In this document: one piece after another, positions 22,001-31,222 of the stretch
Layout: every line of letters starts with the position of its first letter
Numbering within the stretch: position 1 is the stretch's first letter
Origin: Nelumbo lutea
Taxonomy: Eukaryota > Streptophyta > Magnoliopsida > Proteales > Nelumbonaceae
Direction: 5' to 3'
Assembly (NCBI GenBank): GCA_022828595.1
Contig: JAKGHH010000004.1
Location: forward strand, 86,642,270 to 86,706,269
Length of the DNA: 64,000 bases
Made by a program: the position numbers and the translations under genes
The notes under the pieces: generated by a model
The model's database searches: none
What the model was told of the DNA's origin: nothing
The model's input: only the letters and a program-made list of their open reading frames with translations

Positions 22001-25000
22001 AAGCACCTCAAGTAGGTCTCCATGCATCTGTTAACTACCTTTGTCTGCCCATCGGACTGGGAGTGATAGCTCGTCGGATGAGCTAGGTGTTTCCCTTGGA
22101 TTGTAAAGTACTCCTGCCAAAATCTTCCCATAAATAGAGGATCCCGGTCAGAGACGATGGAGGCTGGTGTTCCATGTAGTTTTGTGATGTATCTCATGAA
22201 CAGATCTTCTACCTGTGCTGTTGTGAATGGATGTGACAAGGCTGAAAAGTGGGCATATTTGCCAAGTCTGTCTACTACCACCATGATCACTGTCTTGCCT
22301 TGAGAGGGTGGTAAACCGGTGATGAAATCCACGGTGACATCATCCCAGACCTGATTTGGTATCTTAAGGGGTTGAAGGAGCCCAGCTGGTTGTTGAGTAT
22401 CATATTTCTGCTGTTGACAGGTTGGGAAGTCGGCCATAAAGGCCTTCACATGCTTCCTAATTCCCCTCCAATAATAGTGTGCTGCAATGCATCAATAAGT
22501 CCTTAGTACTCCTGAGTGACCGCCTTCAATGGAGGAATGAAACAACTGTAGAAGCTCCGTTATGTGTGAGGACGATGAAGGTAGGACCAGTCTTCCCTTA
22601 TAGTACAAGAGGGAGTCCCTCATGATGTAGCCCGGTGTTCTGGTTGGGTCCTTGGCCCACCTTCTTTTGATAGCCGCCAGCTCTTTGTTGTTTAATATCT
22701 CCTGTTTGAGTACCTCCAATAGTGGGTACACGGGTCTAGATTCTGCCATCAACTGTAATTTCATTTTGTATTGACAGGGTATCTGCTACCCGATTTTTTT
22801 TGATGAATACATCTGCTACCCGATTAGAAGCTCCAGTTTTGTATTCTATCAAATAATCAAACTCCAGCAACTTGGACACCCATTTTTGCTGTTCTTCCGT
22901 AAGGGGATGCTGCTCCAACAGATATTTGAGGCTCTGTTGATCGGTTCTGATGATGAAGTGTTGTCCCAGAAGGTAGTGGTGCCATTTAAGGACTGATAGA
23001 ATGACAACCATCAGTTCCTCAACATAGGTAGATTGGGCCTTGGTGTGAGGGGAGAGAACTTTATTGAAAACAGCTTTGATGTCGGCGCCAGATGCGTCGC
23101 ATTTTACTACGAAAGGCTGCTCAAAATCTGGTAGGACCAATGTCGGCGGAGTGGAGACTGCTCTCTTCAAGGAGCTGAAGGCTTGTTGGGCCTCCCCCGT
23201 CCAGTAGAAGGCTTCCTTCTGGAGGAGTTGGGTCATTGGTGCTGCTATCAGCCCATAGTTCCTGATAGATCTTCTGTAATACCCGGTTAGGCCTAGGAAG
23301 GCCTGCAGCTGCCTAACTAAAGTGGGCCTGGCCCAATGCCTTATACTAGCTACCTTCTCGGGATCAGGCTTTGCCTCCCCTTCCTCCACCACATGACTAA
23401 GATAATGTACTCGACCTTGCCCAAAAACACATTTGGAGGGCTTGGCCGAAAGTTGATTTTGCCTTGGCACATCTAGGGTTAGCTTCAAATGTAGAAGATG
23501 CTACTCCCGATCAGAGCTATAGATAAGAATGTCATAAAAAATACTAAAATGAACTTACGAAGATAGGGCCTGAATGTCATTCATGAGTGATTGGAAAGCT
23601 GACAGTGCATTGGACAAACCAAACGACATGACTAAGAACTTGTAGTGGCCATCGTGAGTCCTGAAATCCGTCTTATGCACATCGTCATTGTGGACTCGGA
23701 TCTGATGATACCCGGACCTGAAATCCAATTTTGAGAAAACCCAAACCTTCCATAGTTTGTCTAGTAGCTCGTCGATCAAGGGAATTGGGAACCAGTCCTT
23801 AACGGTAATGGAATTCAATGCCCGACAATCCGCACAAAACCGCCAAGAACCGTCCTTCACTAGTATAACTGTGGAGGAATATGGGCTGTTGCTGGGTTTT
23901 ATGAAGCCCTTTTGTAGGTCTTGGACTAAGTGCTCGATTTCTTGGCGCTGATAGTATGGGTACCGGTAGAGCCGTACATTTGCTGGTGCTGCCCCCAATA
24001 CAATGGGAATCCGATGGCCATGAACTCTCTCTTGAGGGAGCCCTTGTGGTTCTCGGAAGACGTCGGGGTACTTGGCCAATACTGCTTGCAGCCGTGGATT
24101 TGGGCTGCCCATCCTACCTTCATTGAATGTGGGCTTCAGATGTGGGCCTAGAGTGCAGTCCCCTAAGGTGGGCCGGTTTAGGTCCCAATTGGTTTTGATT
24201 ATAGAGCCGAGGGTAGCGTTGTGGAACCAACATCCTAGAGCCGCTTAGAGTTATGGTTCGTCTCCCCTTTGAAATTCCATGGTCAGTTTGGACCAATCAC
24301 AAACAACCCGGCCCAATTGTTGCAACCATTGTACCCCAAGCACGATGTCGGCCCCACTGAAAGCCAATGTGTACAGATCAACACAAAAGACCTCCCCATG
24401 GATGATTACCTCCATGTCTTTACAGACCCCTTCACACGGTATCTGACTTCCGTTGGCAACTTGGACATTGAATTTAGAGGTAGGTTTAATGGTCACCCCC
24501 ATCTGGATGGCCAAGTCATTAGAAATGAAATTCATGGTACTCCCACTATCCACCAAAATAGATACCTCCCAACCCTTCAATCTACCCATGACAAGGGGTG
24601 ACACGAGTTTGGTGAGGGCCTGTAAGGAATTCTTGGGCAGGCCAAGCCCGAATATCATATCAAGGCTAGTTGGGTTGTCTTCTCCAAGACCCTCCACACC
24701 TTGCTCTCCCTCTTCTAGTCCATCTGTCTATAGCAAGAAAGCTTGTTGGGCCTTACATTGGTGACCTGGGCCGAACCATTCGTCATAGTTGTAACATAGG
24801 CCCTTGTTCCTACGAGCCTGCATCTCAGCCCATGTCATCCTTTTGTATGGGACGTTGGGCTTGAAGCCTTGGTTCTGTAGTTTAGTGGGCCCGGTAATGA
24901 TTGGGTTTGGGCCGCTTCTGTCTTCAGGGCCACACCCCATCATAGGTGTCTTTAAAAGGGGTCCTTGAGGTCGCCTTAGTGGTCTTCAGAGTCTGTCGAA

Positions 25001-28000
25001 TGTTTCTTTGTAAAGCCTGGCCAGGCCTACAACAACCATGACTGTTGGAGGTTGCATGGGTTTCACCTCCACTAGAATATCCTCCCTCAACCTTCCAATA
25101 AAACTGCCCAACAGGGCATTTTCTGGCCACCCCTGTACCTTGAGGATAAACGCTCAAATTCCACATGTTCTCTTATTGTACCAGTTTGTCTTAACTTACA
25201 AAGTTGTTCATCATAGTTTTCGAATCCAATGGGTCCAAATCGCACACAGAGCATCGGTGAAATCTGCTTAGGTCACTTGGGGATGTGACCGGCAAAACCA
25301 CTGGAACTAGAGAATTGCTTCTCCTTCCACGATACTCGAAGTACCTCTCAGCCCTATAAATCCACGGTATAGGGTCCTCACTTGAAAAGTTTGGGAAGGT
25401 GATTTTGGTCTGCCGCAACACTCCATTTCCTCCAGATCGCTTGCTGGGTTGGCTGCTACCTTCTCCTTCACCTTCTGTGTTCTCGCTCATAGTCGCCTTG
25501 TCCAGCTTGGCCAATACTAGTGGTGTCCCCTCGGTTCAGTTAACAGAACCGTGGGCATATTTTACAATCCAAACTGGTACCATCGGTTTTCGCATCAGTT
25601 CAAACCGAAATTGAACCGAAACAAGTGGGTAATCGGTTAACCGGTCTTTTGTTTTTGTTTTTTTTTTTAATTTTTTAATTTTTATTAAAAAAATGTTTAA
25701 CCAAAAGAAGGAACCTTTCAATGGTATCATTCGGCATTCAGAGTTTCAGACACGAGACATTCATATTTTAAACAAATTTTATATCAATTATTTAACTATT
25801 TTAACTAAAAAAATCATTTACATGCAAGTCTCACACTATCGAAGTAGAATTGGTGACGACGACGACGAAGAATAGATAGAACCGGTGACGGGTGATGGTG
25901 ACGACGACTAGAGAGGAGAAATGGTTTGGTTTTGTGATTGTCTGAGGAGAAGAAAGAAGACTAAAAGAGGCCACAACCCACAGGTGACAACGACGGGGGA
26001 GAAATAGAAAACCGGCGAACCGGATGATGGTGATGGCGACGACGACGACGGTGGAGAAGAAAGAAGAGATGATGGAAGAGAAACGACGACTTGCTAGGGT
26101 TTTTGGTGAGTGGCTTTTGTTCAAACAAGAAGAAAAAGAAAGAGGGGTTTTGTTTTGGGGTTTGAATGAATGAACAAAAATCATTTTTTTGGGCTTGGGC
26201 CGAGAGAGAGGGTTAGAGGGGCGTTGGGGGTTGGGCTGGGCTGGGCTGGGCTGGGCTGGGCTGGGCCACTAGGGCGGGGAAATATAAAAAATATATAATG
26301 TATAAAAATCGTTCGGTTCGGTTAATCGCTGGTTTTTTGATAGGTTAGCTGAAAACTGAACTGATCCTTCCGTTTTTTTAAAAAACCAAACCGAAACCGA
26401 ATCAACTGTTTCGGTTAACGAGATTTTTCGGATTGGTTTCTTCGGTTCGGATCGGTTTTTTGGTTTCTTATGGACACCCCTAGCTAAGACCGCTGGTAGA
26501 GCCACCTTGATCTCAGTGATATATCTCCCAGTTTCTCAATACGATCATCACTCACGGACGCTCTCGTCCCCACCGTGGTGTCAACCCAAGATTGGGCTCT
26601 GATACCACTTGGTAGGGTTCTGCCTACCTCAAGAGCTTCTTCTGACCTCCTACAGAAGAAAAGACAAAAGAAGATGGTTTTTGGTGCTCAAAAAGGTAAT
26701 CCCCTTAATTGCTATTCTGTTATTTATAGCCCATTACATCACATGGGGTATGCTTTCATTTGTAACCAACTGGCTGACGTGGTTCCCTCACGTAGGTCTT
26801 CGGATAAGGCTGTATGGGTATCATACTGCTGGTCCGATCAGTGGTAATGGGCCTAGCTGTGCTGTTATCAGTGATGTATGTAAATCAATCAATTTTGTAG
26901 TTCAAGCATCCTTGAACTTATTAGAAAAACTACACTAGAAACCACACCCCTGTGAACAAATTTCCTTAATTTTTCTGCTATTATTATATGAACTGTAGCC
27001 CCAAAACCATTTGTAAGAGAAGTTGCAAAGGGCTGTAACACCCATTTCAGCCCAAAAGCTATGCATTAAAACATCAATGGGCCCACCAAATTGTTCTAGC
27101 AATTCGGCTAGCCCTATACATTCGCTACTTGTGGCCTCAAATGAGCTTACTAATTGGATCGTAGCATGCCATTCAGCCAATGGTATGCAAAGTTTAAAAG
27201 AAAAAAAAAATCTAATGATTCAAAAGAAAGCATTGGTTGAAAGCAAATGGAATAATAAATCTGAAATCCTATGGATGTATCATTTCCGATCTAAATAAAT
27301 AAAAAATGCATAAATAAAACTTTATATTAATGGACTTTGTCTATCCTCAACATAGCCTCCTACATCAAAGATGCCTAAGAAATTTTGACATCTAGAAATA
27401 GTGAATAGAATAAACAAATTAATTAACATCAAATCAAGAACAATACAGAGAAACAATCACTTGTAAATACATCTCCAAATCAGGCATTGTTTTGGAATAG
27501 ACATCACCAAACCATTAATCTCTATTAAAAATAGAACTAATGATACACTCAAACCGATAATGAATATAAAAAGGAAATCTCTTTCTGTTCAATCCAATCA
27601 TTATCCAAGAAATGGCCTGCTAGTACTTTCTTCGATACCATTATTGGGTTGATTGAATGCCAGCTCATTTACAAAATCCAATAAAATGATTATTTTTCTA
27701 ATCATACACCTATAACAGCCATTGCCATTGATTGATTTGTACCTTTATTCTTTACCAAATATACTTAGAATGGATCGACCAACAACCTTGATTGGTCCTC
27801 CTTAGCTTTAAATTTCTATCATGAAATCTCACTCAAGACTTGTTCAATTCTCCTCTTTATCTCTGAATTATTAATTTTCTTTCTCTAGTATTTGATTAGA
27901 TAGCTAGAATTTAGTCTCCCTCTCTGGACAGTTTTCTTTCTTTCTTCTTTCAAGAGTGAGTATGATAGTAGTAGAATAAATGGGGTTTCTCTACTCCAAG

Positions 28001-29916
28001 ACATTAAAAGGGAGGGGTCCTATCCGCCCTACACAAGCATTAATCAAAGAGAATCACACCCCTCCCCACCTTACTTCAATCACTCCCCTATTTTCTCTTA
28101 TCCATATCTCTAATTTAAAATTCAAATTGGAGTTAGAGAACAACTAGGAGAGATGAGAGAGATTTTAAGGCCTGTCATCCTTGACTCAACAGAATGGGAG
28201 TCCTAACTATGAGGGACCCTCAATGACCACAACGTAGGGTCATAATTGTTGGTCCTTATGAGTCCCACACTAACATTAATGGCATTGGAGATATTTTTCC
28301 ACACTTATGTTCTAACTTTTCTGGCTTATATTTCTTCGCTAATCTTATGTTGCACGAGTGTACATGGAAATGTCAATATTTCCCGCCTCACATTTCTCAC
28401 ATAGATACCCCATTGAATTATTGAATTACACAATGGGGGACTGACTATGATAAATGTATATGGTATCGAACTATGTTTACGAGCAAGCCATCCAGCCTTC
28501 CTGGAGCCAATATAATGTGTTTTGAGCCTTATCCCAGAAATAACCCTGTTGCACATTATGCTTATGAAATTAGAGTTATTTGGAAATTATGCAGCAGAAA
28601 CCCTTCTATGAAACTCGGTGGTATATACTTATGTGAAGGAACATGGTAGCTACACAGGCATTCCATCAGGGTACTTTTCTAAAGAAAAAACAAATAAATA
28701 TCAGGGTAGATTTCACAATGTGTGGTTGACAATAGGAAACTTTAAACTGCTCAAAAGGTTTGTCTTCGCCTAGGCCCCAAGCACAGCACGTTCAAAAGGC
28801 GTGCGCTTGGTGTGCCCTTGTGCTTCAGCCCATGCATGCATCTTTTTGAAATTTGCACATTTAGCTTTCTCGTTTTCTTGTTTTCTTATTTTTTGTTAAT
28901 GCCTAGTAGCTGGGCTTTGGGGGCTCTGCCCCCTAACTCCCAACCAAGGCCAAGCCCAAACAAGTTAATGTTAGGGTCTTCTTAATCCCTATTTTAATTT
29001 GAGCTAATAGGCTTTTTAAAAAATTATTTTAAAATGAAGATTTGATTTATTAATTAATACTATTTTTAATATTTTTAAATTTATTTTGAATTTTTACATT
29101 TTTTATTTTTGTAAAATTTGTGCCTTGCTTCAGAAATGTGCGTGCCTCACCTTGCACCTTGCACTTTTGGTGCAAAAAATTGCCTTTGCACTTTTTTTTG
29201 CGCACTGCATTTTTAGAACACTGAAAGTTACAACTTGTCATTTTTAAGTAACTTCAAATGATTATTATTATTTTTTCATTGTAATATCTTGTTATTTAGC
29301 CCTTGTTATAGTATGTATCTAGTTGATGCCTGATGTACAAAGGATTTGACATAGGGTTGTTCAATAATCATAAATATTCAGTTGCGTTCCGAATCCTACT
29401 CGGGAAAAATATAATAAAAAATGGAAAAAAGTGAAGATGCCCAACTCTCCAACTAAGGGAGGTGTCTTGTAGTCTTCTAACTATAGAGCTCTGTGCAAGT
29501 GACCCCCGACTCCCTTTGCAAAATAAATGAATAAAAAATTAAATAAATAAATCGATAAGTAATAAAAGTAAAAATAAGGAAAAATGAAACAGAATAAAAG
29601 AGTGAAATATAAACCTCTAGCACAACTCTTGGGTTCTAATTCAAACTAAACAAAAGTTTTTTTCCCGTCCAGGGCTTATTACAGTTTATTCTCTCATTTT
29701 GGTGCATGGACAGATAAATGGCTAATTCACATTTATTTTTATGCTTTTGAAGGATCTTGACGTCTTCTGTATCTTGTAATTATGACAGTTTTGTCTTTTT
29801 ATGTTGATGGTTTTACAGTGATGAAAAACCCAGCTAATTTGGCAAAGCACCAGGCAAACCCCAAGGTGGCTCCTATCATAGCAAAGATGATGAGCAGATT
29901 TGCAGGACCCAAATAG
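10006..29916 (+). CDS. HIP: Hsc70-interacting protein (HIP/FAM10/ST13 family co-chaperone), 11 exons
   Basis: Exons: 10006-10115, 10204-10267, 10428-10601, 10692-10779, 10884-10964, 11070-11134, 11407-11547, 11634-11750, 11834-12025, 12574-12631 and 29819-29916. All junctions are GT-AG and keep frame, giving 395 residues, the usual plant length. The start ATG sits in GACGCCATGG, with no in-frame ATG upstream back to the start of its open frame at 9895. Domains: N-terminal HIP dimerisation segment (1-40), acidic linker (60-115), three TPR repeats (about 130-235, including [20 protein letters not shown]), a charged helix (245-295), a Gly-Met-Pro-Phe repeat region (about 300-335) and a C-terminal STI1/DP segment (345-390, [19 protein letters not shown] then [17 protein letters not shown]). 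The protein binds the Hsp70 ATPase domain in the cytosol and slows ADP release, helping client handover. The last intron is 17.2 kb and full of transposons; the final exon still fits in frame. Confidence 0.95.
10848..10874. repeat. (TTTA)n microsatellite in HIP intron 4
   Basis: Tandem TTTA/TTAT units end about 10 bp before the acceptor of exon 5, so they form part of its pyrimidine-rich, A/T-rich acceptor region. Length changes here could affect splicing efficiency, but this is inference. Confidence 0.7.
12640..13420. other. Intron sequence without recognisable content; short tandem duplication
   Basis: Pyrimidine-rich and AT-rich intron DNA. Within it, 13343-13416 is a two-copy tandem duplication with a period of 37 bp (ATAGATTTTCGTAAATG then CTTCTCTTTTT, twice), directly next to the poly-T end of the LINE. 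No gene or RNA is seen. Confidence 0.5.
13425..16349 (-). pseudogene. L1-type LINE retrotransposon, RT to RNase H part, broken
   Basis: Remnants read from right to left on the - strand. Pre-RT segment: [20 protein letters not shown] (about 16216-16290). [31 protein letters not shown] (about 16000-16110), [13 protein letters not shown] and MLDLEKVYD with the first catalytic Asp (about 15800-15925), then [16 protein letters not shown] (about 15640). The usual FADD site reads LANDIIIFC (about 15500), losing one catalytic Asp. Next come the post-RT block [18 protein letters not shown] (about 15180), a zinc-knuckle-like region (14373-14567) and an RNase H-like C-terminus ([20 protein letters not shown], 13740-13824). 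Many stops are present. The left end has only a short T run, consistent with a poly-A tail. The 5' half with endonuclease is absent, and the right end is cut by the Tat LTR. Confidence 0.8.
14347..14496. mobile_element. Small foldback element (MITE-like) inside the LINE
   Basis: Two arms of about 40 bp are inverted complements: TGCTCCTCACAGAGGC...ACCGACCTCACATCA at 14352-14391, and its complement at about 14455-14490. A 60-bp loop separates them. It interrupts LINE coding sequence after RNWNL and the LINE reading resumes beyond it. No clear target duplication could be assigned, so the superfamily is open. Confidence 0.55.
16350..16855 (-). mobile_element. 3' LTR of a Tat-type Ty3/gypsy element
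   Basis: The - strand sequence starts TGATATGGG at 16855, directly after a polypurine tract (AGTGGGGGGCAAG, 16856-16868). A TATA box (CTATAAAAAGG) lies at 16558-16568 on the - strand. The sequence ends ...CTGCCCCCA at 16350, where LINE coding sequence begins abruptly. The TG...CA ends, polypurine tract and TATA order all fit a 3' LTR on the - strand, about 506 bp, inserted in the LINE. No matching 5' LTR was found in the window. Confidence 0.65.
17351..19500 (+). pseudogene. Antisense additional ORF of a Tat-type gypsy element (putative gypsy-type transposon domain)
   Basis: The + strand starts at ATG 17351 ([17 protein letters not shown]). It passes through an acidic N-terminus, then a broken core near 17820-17945 with [19 protein letters not shown] and [15 protein letters not shown]. 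This core is typical of the plant 'putative gypsy type transposon' domain (PF04195). A block [16 protein letters not shown] follows at 18073-18120. Next is a long Ala/Glu/Lys-rich coiled-coil (about 18390-18520 and 18880-19250) ending in [20 protein letters not shown]. About ten stops and frameshifts are present. It is antisense to its LTR (16350-16855), the arrangement known for extra ORFs between pol and 3' LTR in Tat-lineage elements. The protein's function is unknown. The pol region of this element is missing. Confidence 0.6.
19874..20627. repeat. Two-copy tandem duplication, unit 362-390 bp
   Basis: Copy 1 (about 19874-20235) and copy 2 (20238-20627) both start CAAAATACACAAACAGTAAGG and end TTCCATACACAAATCC, and are nearly identical. 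Copy 2 has an extra block of about 28 bp near 20492-20520 containing GGGACGGGGACCGTCC. High identity points to a fairly recent duplication within the HIP intron. No gene was recognised in the unit. Confidence 0.8.
20640..21000 (-). pseudogene. Unidentified coding remnant
   Basis: On the - strand, one frame from about 20993 to 20764 reads [17 protein letters not shown], then [20 protein letters not shown] and [19 protein letters not shown]. After a one-base shift it continues [20 protein letters not shown] and on to [17 protein letters not shown] near 20620. The long, biased, acidic frame looks like former protein, not chance. I do not recognise the family. It borders the tandem duplication on the left and gypsy DNA on the right. 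It may belong to a retroelement ORF or a captured gene. Confidence 0.35.
21676..22600 (-). pseudogene. Gypsy integrase
   Basis: The start of the zinc-finger region (HSGVLRTY) is followed by a stop at about 22490. Then come [14 protein letters not shown] and CQQQKYD, and the core with [14 protein letters not shown] (first Asp), [18 protein letters not shown] (second Asp) and [14 protein letters not shown], where family members have E rather than K in the last motif. It goes on through [25 protein letters not shown] sequence to a GPY/F-like tail [11 protein letters not shown]. The 257-codon open stretch is the best preserved part of the element. The catalytic Glu appears replaced by Lys in QTKVVNR, so the enzyme would be inactive. 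Confidence 0.8.
22492..24112 (-). pseudogene. Gypsy reverse transcriptase and RNase H
   Basis: The RT begins [18 protein letters not shown], then [35 protein letters not shown] (first Asp) and [20 protein letters not shown]. After a frameshift at about 23540, the usual YxDDILVYS site reads FYDILIYSS, so the second Asp is gone, and a TAG follows. Connection and RNase [53 protein letters not shown] and [15 protein letters not shown]. Near 22770-22830 a short tandem duplication repeats SNRVAD ([18 protein letters not shown]). A linker ([12 protein letters not shown]) leads to the integrase. Confidence 0.85.
24251..24697 (-). pseudogene. Gypsy aspartic protease
   Basis: An open frame of 148 codons has the retroviral-type protease signature [13 protein letters not shown] near residue 45, then [14 protein letters not shown] and the closing [11 protein letters not shown]. 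This is the usual length and position between gag and RT. The protease would process the polyprotein as a dimer. The frame is open, but neighbouring domains are broken. Confidence 0.8.
24728..25514 (-). pseudogene. Gypsy gag with altered zinc knuckle
   Basis: The N-terminal piece (25191-25514) reads [20 protein letters not shown] then RAERYFEY, the conserved start of plant gypsy gag. The middle lies in another frame (24924-25166). The C-terminal piece carries [20 protein letters not shown] and FGPGHQCK, where the usual CX2CX4HX4C knuckle has lost its second Cys to Tyr. Frameshifts divide the gene into at least three pieces. Confidence 0.75.
25518..26482. mobile_element. hAT-type MITE inserted in the gypsy leader
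   Basis: The ends are TAGTGGTGTCC at 25518 and the complement TAGGGGTGTCC at 26482. Flanking octamers GCCAATAC (25510-25517) and GCTAAGAC (26483-26490) agree at 6 of 8 positions, fitting a hAT 8-bp target duplication. The subterminal parts are full of GGTTCGGTT/AACCGAACC words, common in plant hAT MITEs. The 965-bp interior has GAC triplets (25855-25870 and 26038-26050) and a (GGGCT)n run, and no coding content. It sits between the gypsy primer site and the gag start. Confidence 0.75.
26233..26272. repeat. (GGGCT)n minisatellite
   Basis: About eight uninterrupted GGGCT units inside the hAT MITE. Probably variable in length. Confidence 0.85.
26596..26607 (-). other. Primer binding site (initiator tRNA-Met) of the gypsy element
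   Basis: The - strand reads TGGTATCAGAGC, the usual plant retrotransposon site complementary to the 3' end of initiator tRNA-Met. It begins two bases after the LTR end (CCA/AG/TGGTATC). It fixes both the strand and the LTR border. Confidence 0.85.
26610..26934 (-). mobile_element. 5' LTR of the gypsy element
   Basis: On the - strand it starts TGTAGTTTTTC at 26934 and ends ...AACCCTACCA at 26610, next to the primer binding site, about 325 bp. A TATAAATAAC-like box (GGGCTATAAATAAC) is visible on the - strand near 26720-26730. The right border is inferred from the TG dinucleotide because no second LTR is available for comparison. Confidence 0.6.
26940..29810. other. Remainder of the HIP intron, no gene recognised
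   Basis: AT-rich intron DNA. Stretch 28780-29225 has repeated TGCGC, GTGCCTTG and GGTGCA words, with AAGTGCAAAGGC-type subterminal sequence on the - strand, and resembles a decayed MITE. Its ends could not be set. Small frames at 26935-27180 and 28326-28556 show no family motif. The last 150 bp are T-rich and lead to the acceptor TTTTACAG of exon 11. Confidence 0.4.
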
Positions 29917-30150
29917 TCAATGTTGGAGGGTGAGGTAATATCCATAGCCATGGGGTCTTTGAGCCATCACCTGATTATAATCCTGTGCATAACTCCATCT
30001 CACATGTTTTTGTTATAGATTGGGAAAAAACCTTCTTATTTTCATCTAAGAATAGCAGAACCCCAATTTTGACATATAACTGAATAATATATTTATATAT
30101 TTCTGATGTAATGATTGAAGTGTCTATCTGTTCTTGTGGTTTTATTTTAG
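29917..30150 (+). other. Probable 3' untranslated region of HIP
   Basis: T-rich sequence follows the TAG stop. AATAATATATTTATATA near 30083 and TGTAATGATTG near 30107 could serve as near-upstream and far-upstream poly(A) elements. No exact AATAAA is present, which is common in plants. The cleavage site cannot be set. Confidence 0.35.
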
Positions 30151-30689
30151 GGGTTTTTACCATTCAGTCCACCCCTAGCTGGAGCTAGGATTTCTAGGGG
30201 TGGACTGGAATCCTGCACGTGGATTGATGCCGGATGCATGGGTAGGATGCGGTTTATGGGGCAAATCCCATTTCTGAGGGGGATTGCAGTCCAAAAATCC
30301 CTTTATTTTACTTGATAAAGGAATGCTCCTTGCAGGACCTTGAATTCCAGTTTTGCTTTCATTTTACTTGCTCTTTGTACTGGTTTAGCTCTTTGTGTTT
30401 TGGGGGAAAAGGATCAGGGAATACCGGAAGTACATTCCTTCCCTTAGAAAAAGAACTCAAGAAGACAAGGCAAGAGACATCCTCCTTATTTGATCATAAA
30501 TTTGGTGTTATTGATGTATTTATGAAATTTGCATGTGTTTCCCTAGTGTAGCCAAGTGTTTCCATATTTTTTGTCCATATTCATGTGTTTTTAAAGTGTA
30601 TTCATATCCGTATCCATATTTGAATCCAAGTTATCTGATATGATACTTGATACCGATACTTTAATTATTGGTTTTACTCTCATTTCGAT

Positions 30690-30800
30690 ACAAGTAATAG
30701 AGTGCTGCTACATGTAGATAGTGGTGTTTTAAGAGGAAGGGGGTCTGAAATGGATAAAACTAGGGGTATTTATGGTTCGATTTGTTGGGGTCTCACAACA
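30690..30800 (+). repeat. Direct repeat copy 1 with a truncated MITE end
   Basis: The text AGAGGAAGGGGGTCTGAAATG, then GATAAAACTAGGGGTATTTATGGTTCG, matches 32036-32090, where it runs into a complete hAT MITE. Here the MITE stops after about 30 bp. The pair is a dispersed duplication about 1.3 kb apart. Confidence 0.6.
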
Positions 30801-30848
30801 ATCACCCACAATAAAAAACGACAAGTATTTGAAATAACAACCAAGTGA

Positions 30849-31214
30849 TAGGGGTGCAAATGGATTGGATCATGATCTGATCCGATTTGAGACTCGACCC
30901 TATTTGGTCGAATTCGGATCGCTCTTGCTTGGGTTTTCGGATTAGATCGGATCCTATGATTTGATTGGATTCATTAAAAATATTTGTATTTTTTGTTTTT
31001 TCTTTATTTAAATTGGTATATTTTATTTTATTCTTAATAATTTATTAATTTTTAAAGAAAGCAAATCGGATCAAATCAGATCCAAAAATCCAATAGGATT
31101 CGAATTCAGATCGAGTCCTATAAGATTCGATTGGATCGGATCTGACATGAACATTGTCGAATTGGATTCAAATATACCATGATTTGAATTCGATCATATT
31201 TGTTTGCATCCCTA
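30849..31214. mobile_element. hAT-type MITE, 366 bp
   Basis: Starts TAGGGGTGCAAATGGATTGG and ends TTTGTTTGCATCCCTA, the inverted complement at the termini. Flanking octamers are CCAAGTGA (30841-30848) and CCAAGAGA (31215-31222), 7 of 8 identical. The subterminal regions carry repeated GGATCGGAT/GATCCGAT words. The element is non-coding. Confidence 0.85.
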
Positions 31215-31222
31215 CCAAGAGA

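Larger units (their letters stand above)
21400..26934 (-). mobile_element. Decayed Ty3/gypsy LTR retrotransposon, probably a chromovirus
   Basis: Order on the - strand: 5' LTR (26610-26934), primer binding site (26596-26607), leader split by an hAT MITE, gag (24728-25514), protease (24251-24697), RT/RNase H (22736-24112) and integrase (21676-22600). A frameshifted C-terminal tail (21413-21622) has a KWTG-type segment that may be a chromodomain remnant. The gag-PR-RT-RH-INT order defines Ty3/gypsy. No 3' LTR was found to the left, so the element is truncated there. Stops and frameshifts occur in every domain. Confidence 0.85.
12632..29818 (+). other. 17.2-kb final intron of HIP, filled with transposable elements
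   Basis: The donor is GATG/GTATTC at 12632 and the acceptor TTTTACAG/TG at 29818. The codon for Gly/Val is split after its first base and restored exactly. Every other intron of the gene is between 76 and 548 bp. Contents in order: a LINE (13425-16349) with a small foldback element in it, a Tat-type 3' LTR with antisense ORF (16350 to about 19660), a tandem duplication (19874-20627), an unidentified coding remnant (20640-21000), a Ty3/gypsy element (about 21640-26934) with an hAT MITE in its leader, and AT-rich unique DNA. The insertions run on both strands. Confidence 0.9.

Noticed and set aside
26935..27180. 81-codon frame on the - strand beside the gypsy LTR
   Set aside because: No motif of any retroelement domain and no start supported by context.
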